Positions 52,379-61,685 of a stretch of 64,000 nucleotides of DNA are shown here, one piece after another; position 1 is the stretch's first letter; every line of letters begins with the position of its first letter. This DNA is from CAIPAT01 sp041665605 (GTDB lineage Bacteria; Verrucomicrobiota; Lentisphaeria; Victivallales; Victivallaceae), in NCBI GenBank assembly GCA_041665605.1, contig JBAYIO010000011.1, forward strand, positions 1 through 64,000, written 5' to 3'. The position numbers and the translations under genes are program-made. The notes under the pieces were generated by a model. The model worked only from the letters and a program-made list of their open reading frames with translations, was not told the DNA's origin and searched no databases.

Positions 52379-53434
52379 TCAATGCTTTCCGATATAGGTC
52401 AGGATGGTCTGCATGAGATTTTCGAATACTGACAGCCTGGCCAGTTCAAAACCATGGCTGTTCTGGCAGACATGCCCCAGCACGGCAACGCGCGCGGCGG
52501 CGCCTGCCTGGCAAATGGCGCTGGCATCCGAAAATGATTTTTCGTAAACTACCGGCTGCAATTCGGTTCCTGCCTCGCGGGCAGATTCCAGTAAATCCCG
52601 GATCAGCCGCTGGTCATAATTACAAAGCGCATCCTTGCTCCAAATTCCCGGACGTCCATCGAGTTTCAAAACTGTCTGGTCAGTTATGGCACAACCGTCA
52701 ACAGCTATAAATATTTCAGGTTTTTCACGCAAGGCCATTGCTCTGGCCCCGTAACAGCCGCCTTCTTCGTGTACTGTAAAAGCGATAATCAGCGGCGCTG
52801 ACGGACAAAATCCGCGTTCTTTTAAAGTCTTCAACATTAAAAGCAATATCGCGACGCCGGCGCGGTCATCAAAACTCCATGCCGAAATCAGCGGCGAATT
52901 TTTTCTGCCAAAAACATAGGGCCCCCTGCCCTCTTTCACCGGAACCGCGCTGGAACCGGGACGGACTCCGGCAGCTTTAAGCTCCTGCGGGGATAATCCG
53001 GTAATGATCCTGACACCATGCCAGTCCGGCGCCCATACGCCGTTTCCGACAGCGTTCGCATGCGCCGACCCCATAGAAAACAAACCGGAAACGGTATTGT
53101 CATTATCCGTCATAATCACAACCTGGCATTCTCCCAGTTTGCATGGGTGCAGTCCGCCGGAAGGGCCCACGCGGAGATTGCCGCTCTCCTCAATCGCCGT
53201 CACCACCATGCCGACTTCGTCCATATGTGCCGCAAGAATGGTTTTCGGCTTAGTCTGGTCCTGACACTCCAGCCTGATCAGCACATTGCCGGACGCATCA
53301 GTCTCGCTGTCCACGCCGAAAGCGGCGAGCTTCCCGCGAATCACGTTCGCCATCATCTCTTCACGTCCGGGCGGCGCCGGAACGCGAATCAGTTCGGCTA
53401 ATATCTCCACAAAAAATTTATTGAACCCATCCAT
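52379..53434 (-). CDS. M42-family metal-dependent aminopeptidase
   Basis: The product has 351 residues. Two-metal site residues occur in AAHMDEVGMVV (His and catalytic Asp), SFDDRAGVAILLLML (bridging Asp) and TVHEEGGCYGARAM (catalytic Glu pair). Further segments are FIAVDG and LGHVCQNSHGFELARL near the end, the last His ligand. Members cleave N-terminal residues from peptides, or act as endoglucanase-annotated peptidases, and form large tetrahedral shells in the cytoplasm. It lies 31 bases downstream of the deoxyribosyltransferase-like gene and is probably co-transcribed. Confidence 0.9.
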   Translation of the reverse strand: MDGFNKFFVEILAELIRVPAPPGREEMMANVIRGKLAAFGVDSETDASGNVLIRLECQDQTKPKTILAAHMDEVGMVVTAIEESGNLRVGPSGGLHPCKLGECQVVIMTDNDNTVSGLFSMGSAHANAVGNGVWAPDWHGVRIITGLSPQELKAAGVRPGSSAVPVKEGRGPYVFGRKNSPLISAWSFDDRAGVAILLLMLKTLKERGFCPSAPLIIAFTVHEEGGCYGARAMALREKPEIFIAVDGCAITDQTVLKLDGRPGIWSKDALCNYDQRLIRDLLESAREAGTELQPVVYEKSFSDASAICQAGAAARVAVLGHVCQNSHGFELARLSVFENLMQTILTYIGKH

Positions 53435-53465
53435 CGATATATGTTGCTTTCAGATTAAGGGTTAA

Positions 53466-54029
53466 TCAGTCCAAGGCGAAAGATTTTCTCAGCGATTTCA
53501 TAACTTCAGGAGCGGGCGTGACGGCGTTTTCCAGAACGGCATTGAATTTATCAACCAGCAGTTCCGCAATATGCCGGTGTACGGCTTCGATTGTCTCAAC
53601 CGGCGACTGTTTACTCAAGGATTTGTATAATTGCATGGAATTTACCACCAGCGTTTCAGTGTTCGGATAGCCGGAACACATCAGGTTCCACGGCGCCAGT
53701 TGCTCCTGATCGCCGGCGCTGCGGAAATCACTGCGGAAAAGCACTGCCGGTTTATTAATGGACTTGGCCGCGATAAATTCTGCAACAGTGCCGGAATCAG
53801 CATCGCCGCCGTCAAAATTGAACAGCGCCAGATCGGCATTAAACAGCGCATTCAAATCTTTTCTGCGGATCTCGTCAAAACTTAATCCGTCAGTATCCAT
53901 ATCCTGCGGCAGAAAACACTCGAAACGCCCGTTTGCAACTTTTCCGATCTGCATCGCCAGCATCTGGTTGCCGGTCAAATGTTTATGATCAAACAACTCC
54001 CCCGCAAAAAATACAATAAATTTCCTCAT
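53466..54029 (-). CDS. Nucleoside 2-deoxyribosyltransferase-like protein
   Basis: The product has 187 residues. The fold pattern of the Nuc_deoxyrib_tr family is visible: KFIVFFAGELFDHKHLTGNQ at the start, DLNALFNADLALFNFDGG (the aspartate-rich centre), then DSGTVAEFIAAKSINKPAVLF, the family's DSGT-E signature. The Glu of SGTVAE would be the nucleophile. Such enzymes exchange bases between deoxynucleosides or clean damaged nucleotides. GGAGAAG precedes the ATG. It is upstream of the M42 peptidase gene. Confidence 0.75.
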   Translation of the reverse strand: MRKFIVFFAGELFDHKHLTGNQMLAMQIGKVANGRFECFLPQDMDTDGLSFDEIRRKDLNALFNADLALFNFDGGDADSGTVAEFIAAKSINKPAVLFRSDFRSAGDQEQLAPWNLMCSGYPNTETLVVNSMQLYKSLSKQSPVETIEAVHRHIAELLVDKFNAVLENAVTPAPEVMKSLRKSFALD

Positions 54030-54132
54030 TGCTTCTCCGGCAAAAAATACTTATTAAACGTACATAAATATAACGCAGCAAAAGACGCTGTTCAATACAT
54101 GGCATGGTGCGGGGCCTGGAAGAAATTTTATA

Positions 54133-56316
54133 TTAAAGAACTTTACTGTCCCCGGTGCCTGCATCCTTGGATTTGGCAAGCCAGTTATTGATAGTCGCAA
54201 TGAATAACTCATTGTTGATCGGCTTGGTAATATAATCGTCAATTCCCGCCTTTATGCATTTTTCCTTGTCACCCTTCAACGCATAGGCGGTAACAGCAAT
54301 AATCGGCGTATAGAGGCCGGTCGCGGCTTCGTAATTTCTGATTTCAGCGGTCGCCTCCAGCCCGTTCATGACCGGCATCTGAATATCCATCAGCACCAGG
54401 TCAAATTTCCCGTTTTTATAAGCCTCCACGGCTTCCGCGCCATTAAATACCGCGACTACATTATGATTCCGCTTCTGCAACAGGACTTTTACCAGATAAT
54501 TGCTGGTCTTGTCATCTTCGGCTAAAAGAATATTGGCACCTTTTTCCGTGATTTTCGGCACAGAGTCTGCAACCGTATGTTCTTTTTTGTCATCTGAATT
54601 TGTCGGCAGGCCCAGTTTCACGATGAAAAAGAAACTGCTTCCGACGTCTTTAATGCTTTCGACCCAAACTTTACCGCCCATCAACTCAACCAGTTGCTTG
54701 GTAATGGCCAGCCCCAGGCCGGTACCGCCGTAACGCTTTGAATAAGAACTGTCCAACTGGGTGAATGCACTGAACAGGCAGTTCAATTCATCTTTCGAAA
54801 TCCCGATGCCGGTATCAGACACCTTGAACAGAACTTCGATATTCTTGTCGCCAATGCTTCTCAGCATCACCGCAACAGTGATTTTGCCGATATGAGTGAA
54901 TTTTACCGCGTTGCCGATAAGATTGGCCAGCACCTGACGGACCCTTACCGGGTCGCCGAGCACATTATGCGGTATTTTCGGATCATACTCCAAAGATATG
55001 TCAAGCCCTTTCTGCTTAACTCCAATCCGGAACAGATCAATGACTTCCTTGAGACATTCCTGCAGATGAAAAGGCATCTTCTCCATCTTCATCTGTCCGG
55101 CTTCAATATTCGAATAATCAAGAATATCGTTTACCACCCGCAACAGCGACTCGGCTGATTTCTGCACAAGCTTCAAATATTCTTTCTGATCATCATCCGC
55201 AGATTTGGACAAAGCAAGCTCGGTCATGCCGATAATGCCGTTCATCGGAGTGCGGATCTCATGACTCATATTGGCCAGAAACACGCTCTTCGTCCGGCTT
55301 GCGTGTTCGGCGGTTTCTTTGGCCGCAATCAACTCACGTTCAGCCTTGATCCGGTCTGTAATGTCATGCACGATGTAATAATAGTACTGCCTGCCGCCGA
55401 TATTGATCGGAGCGCTGTATACTTCAACATCCACCACCGAACCGCCGGACTGTTTGTGTTTCGAATAAAAATGCCGCTTATTCTGCGCCGGTTCACTCTT
55501 CATTTCCGCCGTATGCTCCCGTGGAAGCACGACAATGTCGAAAATGCTCATGTTTCTTAATTGCTCTGACGAGTATTTGTAAAAATCACATGCCGCCTGA
55601 TTCGCGTCTGCAATCATTTCCGTCTGCGGATCGGTAATCAGCATAACTGAATGGTTGTCTTCAAACAGGCTGGCGTACCGCTCTTCGCTTTCATACAACT
55701 CAATTTTGGTCTTATGAAAATGGTATACCAGCATCGCCACTGCAACACTGAATGAAAAAAACATCCCCAGCAGATATCCGAAAGCATCCGCCCATTCGTA
55801 ACCGGTAAGAAACGGATAGTCAAGCTTGTGCATTCCCCAGAGAATAAACAACACCCCGAGCACGATGCTGTCTGTCCGGTTGGGCATTTTCAAAATGAAG
55901 AACTGCGAACCGATCCAGATGTAGATAATCGACATTAAAACATATATTGGAATGACGATCAAAACATCATTTACATCGCAGGAGAGGCCGAACGCGATCC
56001 AGGCCAGCATCAATACCGCCACCACATACCAGGCGATGCTGTACTTCCGGGACAGAAACATGAACATCCCGATCGCCAGCATCACGACGCTGATCACGCT
56101 GGCGCAGTAATATCCGGCAGTAAAAAAACTGAAATCGGGATACTTGATAGTTGCAAGGGCAAACCCCAGATGCATGGTATAAAACATCCAGCTGCACGTC
56201 CAGACCAGCAGATATTTCTTCCGTTCAATGATATAAATATACAGGAAAGCCAGCGAGAGAAGCAAGGTCGCCATGATTGCGGCAAGTAACACGGGAGGCA
56301 GCCACAGTGAGTTCAT
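54133..56316 (-). CDS. Hybrid histidine kinase with seven- or eight-helix membrane sensor
   Basis: The product has 727 residues. The first 210 or so hold seven or eight membrane helices of MASE-like character. A PAS domain (about 220-335; YASLFEDNHSVMLITDPQTE) is followed by the phosphotransfer domain with His352 in MSHEIRTPMNG. The ATPase domain has NLIGNAVKF, DTGIGIS and GTGLGLAITKQ. The C-terminal receiver domain has LAEDD and phospho-acceptor Asp644 in LMDIQMPVMNG. No partner regulator is adjacent. GGGAGGAGAG precedes the ATG. Confidence 0.9.
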   Translation of the reverse strand: MNSLWLPPVLLAAIMATLLLSLAFLYIYIIERKKYLLVWTCSWMFYTMHLGFALATIKYPDFSFFTAGYYCASVISVVMLAIGMFMFLSRKYSIAWYVVAVLMLAWIAFGLSCDVNDVLIVIPIYVLMSIIYIWIGSQFFILKMPNRTDSIVLGVLFILWGMHKLDYPFLTGYEWADAFGYLLGMFFSFSVAVAMLVYHFHKTKIELYESEERYASLFEDNHSVMLITDPQTEMIADANQAACDFYKYSSEQLRNMSIFDIVVLPREHTAEMKSEPAQNKRHFYSKHKQSGGSVVDVEVYSAPINIGGRQYYYYIVHDITDRIKAERELIAAKETAEHASRTKSVFLANMSHEIRTPMNGIIGMTELALSKSADDDQKEYLKLVQKSAESLLRVVNDILDYSNIEAGQMKMEKMPFHLQECLKEVIDLFRIGVKQKGLDISLEYDPKIPHNVLGDPVRVRQVLANLIGNAVKFTHIGKITVAVMLRSIGDKNIEVLFKVSDTGIGISKDELNCLFSAFTQLDSSYSKRYGGTGLGLAITKQLVELMGGKVWVESIKDVGSSFFFIVKLGLPTNSDDKKEHTVADSVPKITEKGANILLAEDDKTSNYLVKVLLQKRNHNVVAVFNGAEAVEAYKNGKFDLVLMDIQMPVMNGLEATAEIRNYEAATGLYTPIIAVTAYALKGDKEKCIKAGIDDYITKPINNELFIATINNWLAKSKDAGTGDSKVL

Positions 56317-56678
56317 CTCTCTCCTCCCGTATTCAAATAGTAAAAACTACAATTTCGAGCCATTATAAAACACTGTCTCATATTTATGATTACATTTATA
56401 AATATAATTTAAGATTAATAATTTTCCAGTTTAATATCTATAACATTAGCCTGAATTATTCATAAATCCGGATACAGCACCCCGGGTATGACAAAAGTGC
56501 AAGCTTATGTTTCCCGATAACAACCCCTAACGGCGCCGGAGTATTACTGATAAACTTTTTAACTGTTATTTTTAATTTTGAGCAATTCATCGTATATTAT
56601 GAAAAATTTTTAAAATGCAGATTCTGAGACTAAAAATTAAAACCATGTTCACAATAGTAACTCAGGAAGGTTAAAATC
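56317..56678. other. AT-rich divergent intergenic region
   Basis: This stretch of 362 bases between the hybrid kinase and the EamA gene is very AT-rich at 56380-56470. It contains a -10-like TATTAT (56595-56600) without a good -35. No small gene, tRNA or clear hairpin was found. It presumably holds the promoters for both neighbours. Confidence 0.3.
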
Positions 56679-57095
56679 ATGTGGCAACTATTCGCATTAC
56701 TGGCCGCGCTGTTTGCGGCGCTGACCGCCATTCTTGCCAAAATCGGAATTAGAGGCGTTGATTCCAATCTGGCAACCGCTATCCGTACAGTAGTGGTCAT
56801 CCTTTTAGCCTGGGGAATTGTTTTCGCTCAAGGCGGTCATCATGGAATCATCAAACTGAGCAGAACAAACTGGACCTTTCTGCTTTTATCCGGATTGGCC
56901 ACCGGGTTGTCATGGTTGTTCTATTACAAGGCTATTTCCATCGGCGATGTGTCAAAAGTAGCGCCAGTCGACAAATGCAGCATCGCGCTTACCCTGGTTT
57001 TATCTTTTCTTATTCTGGGAGAACAGTTAAGCGTTAAAACCATCATTGCCGGCGGCTTGATTACCGCCGGAACCCTGGTCATGATCTGGAAATAG
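56679..57095 (+). CDS. EamA-domain small membrane transporter (half-size)
   Basis: The product has 138 residues with five membrane helices, one EamA unit instead of the usual two. Segments: LAALFAALTAILAKIGIRGVDSNLATAIRT, LLLSGLATGLSWLFYYKAI and the final VLSFLILGEQLSVKTIIAGGLITAGTLVMI. Such single-unit proteins probably dimerise to export metabolites. AGGAAGG precedes the ATG. It is followed after 18 bases by a secreted protein gene. Confidence 0.85.
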   Translation: MWQLFALLAALFAALTAILAKIGIRGVDSNLATAIRTVVVILLAWGIVFAQGGHHGIIKLSRTNWTFLLLSGLATGLSWLFYYKAISIGDVSKVAPVDKCSIALTLVLSFLILGEQLSVKTIIAGGLITAGTLVMIWK

Positions 57096-57113
57096 CTGAA
57101 GAAGGAGTACGTA

Positions 57114-58166
57114 ATGTTAAAAAAATACAAACAGACCAGATCAATGTTAATGGCGGCCATGCTTTTGACGCCATTGTCCGGAATTTCATTAAAGGCGGCG
57201 GAAAGCTCCGACGCCGGTATTGCCGCGCCTGACCAGGCTACTCCGCAAATGCAGGAACGGGCGGTCACTCTCAGCCGGATACTGAACCGCAAGCCGGAAT
57301 ATCGCCGCGGCGTGTTTATGTATGACCGCACAGTATCCGTATATGAGCAGAACCCTGAAAAACTGGCCGCCAGATGCAAAATGCTCGGCCTTACAGATAT
57401 TTATTACAGTTTCAGCGACAAACATGCAGCAGATAAAAAATACAGCGGCCGGGCGGCGGCGTTCAACGCGGCATTCCATAAATACGGACTGAAAGTTCAT
57501 GCGCTGAAATATGACGGTGGGGAAGCTTTTGCCTCCGATGCTTATGTCAAAAAATCAGCCGGCACCGTGCTTGACTATAATCAGACCGTAAAACAAGAAT
57601 CGCGCTTTGACGCGGTTGTCGCCGACCTCGAACCGCATATCTTGAAAAAAGGCCGTTCATATCTGCCCAAAGACCTGAAGTATTACTGGGATGAAAAAGG
57701 TTACGGTCCGGATAAAAGCAATGACCAACTGGTGAAGCAGGCACAGGCCATCTTAACCATGGCAAAACAGGATTTAAAAGGTCTGGAGATTGCCGAAGCG
57801 CTCGGCTGCTTTTTCGAGACCCGCTATCAGAAAGGCGAGCTGCCCAGCGCCTCAATCAATAATTTTCTTAAACCATGCGCCTTTGTCACATTGATGGCCT
57901 ATGCCAACAAACCGGATAAAATATGCCGGATGGCGGAGGCTCAGTTGAAAAACAGCAAGCGCCCGGGCAGTGTGGCAATCTGCCTGAAAACCAGTGTCGG
58001 CACCCTTAATGACGATGCGATTGAAACCTCGCTGCAGCCGCAAGGCTGGGACAAGCTGATTGAAGCCGCGGAATATGTCACCAGGAACTCAGAAAAATAT
58101 CCATCATTCCGCGGCATTGATTTCTTCGAATATGCCGGACTGGAAAAAATGTGGGAAAACCAATAG
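57114..58166 (+). CDS. Secreted TIM-barrel-like protein, function unknown
   Basis: The product has 350 residues with a signal peptide of about 28 residues. The pattern RGVFMYDRTVSVYEQNPEKL, CKMLGLTDIYYSF, FHKYGLKVHALKYDGG, VVADLEPHIL and FVTLMAYANKP has repeated strand-end acidic residues, as in glycosidase-like TIM barrels (GH18- or DUF4434-like). No family is certain. GAAGGAG lies before the ATG. It is likely co-transcribed with the EamA gene, though a functional link is unclear. Confidence 0.6.
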   Translation: MLKKYKQTRSMLMAAMLLTPLSGISLKAAESSDAGIAAPDQATPQMQERAVTLSRILNRKPEYRRGVFMYDRTVSVYEQNPEKLAARCKMLGLTDIYYSFSDKHAADKKYSGRAAAFNAAFHKYGLKVHALKYDGGEAFASDAYVKKSAGTVLDYNQTVKQESRFDAVVADLEPHILKKGRSYLPKDLKYYWDEKGYGPDKSNDQLVKQAQAILTMAKQDLKGLEIAEALGCFFETRYQKGELPSASINNFLKPCAFVTLMAYANKPDKICRMAEAQLKNSKRPGSVAICLKTSVGTLNDDAIETSLQPQGWDKLIEAAEYVTRNSEKYPSFRGIDFFEYAGLEKMWENQ

Positions 58167-58514
58167 TGACCTTGATGATTTTACTATAGTAAGCAAAATT
58201 CACGCCGGACATGCGGAGATTCAGCCCGCAAAATATTGACAGGTGAAAATACCAATGAATTAGTCTCTATTGAAAATTTAAAATGAAAAGACGGGAAATA
58301 TTAAAATCTCCGGGATATTAGATCAGTTGCAAATGCTTTCTGTTCAACTGATGTCCCAAATAGACAAAATGTGATATTGTTCATGCCGACGGGCTTAGGT
58401 GAATCCAATATCTGTCTGGAAAAGACGGTCATGGATGTATCCCGAGTGGTTAAAAATGAAGGGAGAATACCCGCCGTAAGAAATGCTTCTCCGGCGGGTC
58501 TGTTCTGCGATTAC
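58167..58514. other. Intergenic region with a perfect inverted repeat
   Basis: About 350 bases between two convergent genes. An eight-base inverted repeat ATCAGTTG/CAACTGAT (58322-58329 with 58345-58352) encloses 15 bases and could be a hairpin or protein site. The terminator-like hairpin of the rubredoxin operon is listed separately. The open frame on the plus strand from 58371 is a shadow of the rubredoxin gene. Confidence 0.35.
58469..58499 (-). terminator. Hairpin at the end of the rubredoxin operon
   Basis: Perfect eight-base-pair stem ACCCGCCG/CGGCGGGT (58469-58476 with 58492-58499) with a 15-base loop, 15 bases beyond the rubredoxin stop. The following minus-strand bases ATTCTCCCTTCATTTTT give only a weak U-tract. 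Confidence 0.5.
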
Positions 58515-58676
58515 TTATTCTACGGGGCTGAAGCTGTCTTTGCCGACGCCGCATTCCGGGCAGACCCAGTCTTCCGGAATGTCTTTAAATTCTGTTCCCG
58601 GTTTAACGCCGTTATCCGGATCGCCGACTGCCGGGTTATAGATGTAGCCGCAAACATCGCACACAAATTTCTGCAT
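58515..58676 (-). CDS. Rubredoxin
   Basis: Small iron protein that carries single electrons, here probably from NAD(P)H reductases to the flavodiiron protein, rubrerythrin or desulfoferrodoxin encoded upstream. The product has 53 residues, the standard length. It has iron ligands Cys6-x2-Cys9 and Cys39-x2-Cys42, YIYNPAVGDPDNGV and the conserved Trp37 (EDWVCPECG). An ATG two codons upstream is too close to the AAGGAG ribosome site, which spaces well with 58676. It is the last gene of the oxygen-defence cluster, 53 bases after the flavodiiron gene. Confidence 0.95.
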   Translation of the reverse strand: MQKFVCDVCGYIYNPAVGDPDNGVKPGTEFKDIPEDWVCPECGVGKDSFSPVE

Positions 58677-58729
58677 TCTCATTCTCCTTGTTGGGGTGTT
58701 CTTACTTTGTTATTTTATTTGTCCGCCGG

Positions 58730-59947
58730 TTATTTACTGCCGGTTTCAATTTTCTCGATCAACCGTCTGCCTGCCGCCGTGCCGGCATTGAAGCATTCCT
58801 GAAGCGCCGCCTGATCCGGCACATATTTGGCTTTTACGCCTTCACAGGTCAGTTCCACGTCAGTTGCCGTGAGGTAGTCGTTGATTTGTTTTATGGACTC
58901 GCCGCTCCAGCCGTAGGAGCCGAACGCGAATCCGATTTTATTCAACGGCCTCAGCCCCTTGAGATAGGTCAGGATATCCGCGATTGTCGGCAGCAGTTGA
59001 TTGTTGAGAGTGGAACTGCCGAAAATCAGCGCACCGGACTTCAACGCCATGGTTGCGATATAACTGCGGTCTCTGGCCTTGAGCGAGATCAGTTCAACTT
59101 CAACTCCGGTACTGCTGATGCCGTCGGCAATGGCCTTGCCCATTGTCGCAGTAGATTCCCACATGGTATCATAAATTACAATTGCGCTTTTTTCCGGCTT
59201 CTGCACAGACCATTTACGGTATTGCTCAATAATCCATTCCGGATTTTTCCGCCAGCAGGGGCCGTGATCCGGAGCGATTGTTTTGATATCGAAATTAAAC
59301 CCCGGCAGTGCTTCAATGGCAGCAAGAATTTTTGAGGCGTAAAGCATCAGGATATTGGCGTAATACTTCGCGGCTTCCCATTCAATGACATAGTCCGGAT
59401 ATTCATCGGCAAAACGTTCCAGGCCAGCCAGATGCATGCCGAAACCGTCCTGTGAGAATAGTATTTTCTCCCCGCTGAGATATGTAAACATGCTGTCCGG
59501 CCAGTGAATCATTCTTGTTTCGACGAATGATAACGTATTGTCTCCCAGGCAGACCGAGTCGCCGGTTTTTACTATTTCGATCTGCAAATCATTGCCGAAA
59601 TGCGCCTTGAGGTTTTTCTCCCCCATTGACGAGGCGAAGACTTTTTCCGGCTTTACGATTTTGATCATTTCCGGCAGACATCCGGAATGGTCCATTTCGG
59701 AGTGGTTGGAGACGATGTAGTCAATCTGTTCCGGGTTTATAACGGAACTGATTCTGGCCAGCAGTTCGTCCCTGAACGGCGCTTTAACCGTATCTATGAG
59801 GGTAATTTTCTTGTCGATTACCAGGTAGGCATTGTAAGTAGTGCCGCGCTCTGTGGCGTAACCGTGAAAACTCTTGATTTCCCAGTCCACAGCGCCAACC
59901 CAGTAAACTTTATCCGTAAGTTTTACGGCATTCAATAATTCTTTCAT
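58730..59947 (-). CDS. Flavodiiron protein (FprA/ROO type)
   Basis: Four-electron reductase of oxygen to water (or nitric oxide to nitrous oxide) in anaerobes. The product has 405 residues. A metallo-beta-lactamase-like domain carries the diiron ligands His82, Glu84, Asp86 (NHSEMDHSG), then His in MIHWPDS, Asp in FSQDGFG and His in APDHGPC. A C-terminal flavodoxin domain (about 255-395) binds FMN with YDTMWESTATMG. It lacks a fused rubredoxin, and a separate rubredoxin gene lies just downstream. GGAGAAC precedes the ATG. Confidence 0.94.
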   Translation of the reverse strand: MKELLNAVKLTDKVYWVGAVDWEIKSFHGYATERGTTYNAYLVIDKKITLIDTVKAPFRDELLARISSVINPEQIDYIVSNHSEMDHSGCLPEMIKIVKPEKVFASSMGEKNLKAHFGNDLQIEIVKTGDSVCLGDNTLSFVETRMIHWPDSMFTYLSGEKILFSQDGFGMHLAGLERFADEYPDYVIEWEAAKYYANILMLYASKILAAIEALPGFNFDIKTIAPDHGPCWRKNPEWIIEQYRKWSVQKPEKSAIVIYDTMWESTATMGKAIADGISSTGVEVELISLKARDRSYIATMALKSGALIFGSSTLNNQLLPTIADILTYLKGLRPLNKIGFAFGSYGWSGESIKQINDYLTATDVELTCEGVKAKYVPDQAALQECFNAGTAAGRRLIEKIETGSK

Positions 59948-60028
59948 CGTTGTTCTCCAACCTTACAAATTAACAGGATGCGCCTGTTTTAGTAAATCAG
60001 GCGCATGAATCAATTACGCGGAACTGAA

Positions 60029-60562
60029 TTATGCCGGAGTCGAAATGGCCGCAGTCACATTGGCCAGCGGCGAGAGCACGCGAGCGCCCAGTTCCGTATC
60101 AATCATCATCAAACCATCTGTAGAGTTTTTAGTTCTCTTGATTTTTTCAATAATGGTTTTTCCGTTGCTTTCCTCTTCAATCTGTTCAGTGACAAACCAT
60201 TGCAGTGTGCTGTTGGTCACATGATCCTTTTCCGTCAGCGCCAAATCGACCAGATTGCAGATTCTGGAAGTGACGATTTTCTCATGTTTATGCGCGTCTT
60301 CGAATATCTCCAGAAATGACTTCCAGTCGGTTTTCGGCTTTTTAATCTCCTGAAGAATGGCCCTGCCTTCGCGGTCAATTATATAGTTGAAGAACTTGTT
60401 CGCGTGAAAGAGTTCCTCCATAGCCTGAATGCGCATCCAATGCGCGGCGCCCTTGTAATTCATGGCTTCAAGCGCGGAGACCATGGACATGTAAAGGTAT
60501 GAAGAATAAATCTCGAAATTGAGCTGATCGTTTAACGCTTTTTCCATTGCCTTGCTCAGCAT
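60029..60562 (-). CDS. Bacterial ferritin
   Basis: Iron-storage protein forming a 24-subunit cage. The 177 residues match FtnA. Ferroxidase centre residues Glu17, Glu50, His53, Glu94, Gln127 and Glu130 are all in place (NFEIYSSYLY, EELFHANKF, TEQIEEE). In this cluster it probably sequesters iron released by oxidants, limiting Fenton chemistry. It lies between the flavodiiron and desulfoferrodoxin genes with short gaps. Confidence 0.94.
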   Translation of the reverse strand: MLSKAMEKALNDQLNFEIYSSYLYMSMVSALEAMNYKGAAHWMRIQAMEELFHANKFFNYIIDREGRAILQEIKKPKTDWKSFLEIFEDAHKHEKIVTSRICNLVDLALTEKDHVTNSTLQWFVTEQIEEESNGKTIIEKIKRTKNSTDGLMMIDTELGARVLSPLANVTAAISTPA

Positions 60563-60628
60563 GATACACCTCTGTTTTTAATGATTACATTCCCGGCTCA
60601 AATCGGGAACCGGGAACTGAATGGTTAA

Positions 60629-61021
60629 TTATTTCCCGCCAGTCCAGAGACCGTGCAGATTACAGTACGAACGAACTTCCAGATGACTCTGCATCGGAAC
60701 ATAGAATTCCGCTTCCGGGGCTTCGCCGGGTTTCAAATACTTGCGATTAACGTAAGGGCCGTTGGCAACTTCAATCCACATGATGTAGTGATTTTCTTCC
60801 ATCGGATGGGGAATGGTGCCGACGACGACCTTAATGCCTTTCTCACTGCCGGTCAATACCGGAACATGTTTCTCCTTGCCGGCATCGCTGGTTTTAGCCT
60901 GAAGCAACTGCATTTCATCGCCGCAGCATTCCAGCTTGACGCACTGATCTTCGGAGGTAAGCACTTCCACGGTTAATCCGCTATGTGCGCATTTGTAAAT
61001 CTGGCTTCTTTTAATAGTCAT
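60629..61021 (-). CDS. Desulfoferrodoxin (superoxide reductase) with altered centre I
   Basis: Reduces superoxide to hydrogen peroxide without producing oxygen. The product has 130 residues from the ATG at 61021, with AAGGAG upstream. Centre II is complete: Lys51-His52 (EKHVP), His72, His78 (PHPMEENHY), Cys120 and His123 (CNLHG). The N-terminal desulforedoxin domain has Cys11, Cys32 and Cys33, but the second Cys of the first pair is Ser14 (KCAHSG). Centre I therefore lacks one standard iron ligand; Cys27 could substitute. It is preceded by rubrerythrin in the cluster. Confidence 0.92.
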   Translation of the reverse strand: MTIKRSQIYKCAHSGLTVEVLTSEDQCVKLECCGDEMQLLQAKTSDAGKEKHVPVLTGSEKGIKVVVGTIPHPMEENHYIMWIEVANGPYVNRKYLKPGEAPEAEFYVPMQSHLEVRSYCNLHGLWTGGK

Positions 61022-61063
61022 GATTATTCTCCTTCTTAATATTTGTTCCTGCAACCCGGGTTA

Positions 61064-61639
61064 TTAATAGTTTTCTGAAAGAACGACAAAATATTCTTTG
61101 GGATGCTGACATGCCGGACATTTATTCGGCGGGGTTTTGCCCTTGTGTAAATAACCGCATTTTGAGCATTCCCAGGTAGTTTCTTCCGGTTTCTCCAGCA
61201 GCGTGTTGTCCTCAAGGTTTTTCAGCAAAGTCAGGTAACGCGCTTCATGGTGCTTTTCAGCCCTGGAGACAGAGCGGAAAGCTGCTGCTACGCTTGGGAA
61301 TCCTTCCTTGTCCGCCACATCGGCAAATGACGGATACAGGCTTTCCCATTCCATGTGTTCGCCGGCTGCCGCCGCTTTCAGGTTCTCTGCGGTCGTTCCG
61401 ACTTTGCCTGCCGGATAAGCAGCGGTTATTTCCAAATCGCCGCCTTCGAGAAAACTGAAATAACGTTTGGCATGGAGCCTCTCCTGATCTGCGGTTATGT
61501 CAAAAATATTGGCAATTTGAATCAGCCCCTCACTTTTGGCCTGCGAGGCAAAATAGCCGTAACGGTTTCTGGCCTGAGATTCACCGGCAAACGCTTTTAA
61601 CAGGTTCTTTTCAGTTTCGGTTCCTTTAATGCTTGACAT
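61064..61639 (-). CDS. rbr: Rubrerythrin
   Basis: Peroxidase of anaerobes that reduces hydrogen peroxide with electrons from rubredoxin. The product has 191 residues from the ATG at 61639 (GAGGAG upstream). The diiron domain carries AFAGESQARNRYGYFA, ADQERLHAKRYF, EHMEWESLYPSFADVA and RAEKHHEARY. The C-terminal rubredoxin-like domain has CSKCGYLHKG and CPACQHPKEYF. Position directly after the PerR-like gene suggests peroxide-dependent control. Confidence 0.95.
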   Translation of the reverse strand: MSSIKGTETEKNLLKAFAGESQARNRYGYFASQAKSEGLIQIANIFDITADQERLHAKRYFSFLEGGDLEITAAYPAGKVGTTAENLKAAAAGEHMEWESLYPSFADVADKEGFPSVAAAFRSVSRAEKHHEARYLTLLKNLEDNTLLEKPEETTWECSKCGYLHKGKTPPNKCPACQHPKEYFVVLSENY

Positions 61640-61685
61640 AGAATTTCTCCTCAATGTTTATGGGTTTAGTGAATAACATCAAATG

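Noticed and set aside
58238..58268. Promoter with TTGACA near 58238
   Set aside because: No -10 box at 16-18 bases and no plus-strand gene follows.
58371..58802. 143-codon plus-strand frame
   Set aside because: It lies antisense to the rubredoxin gene and the flavodiiron gene end; the minus strand carries the real proteins.
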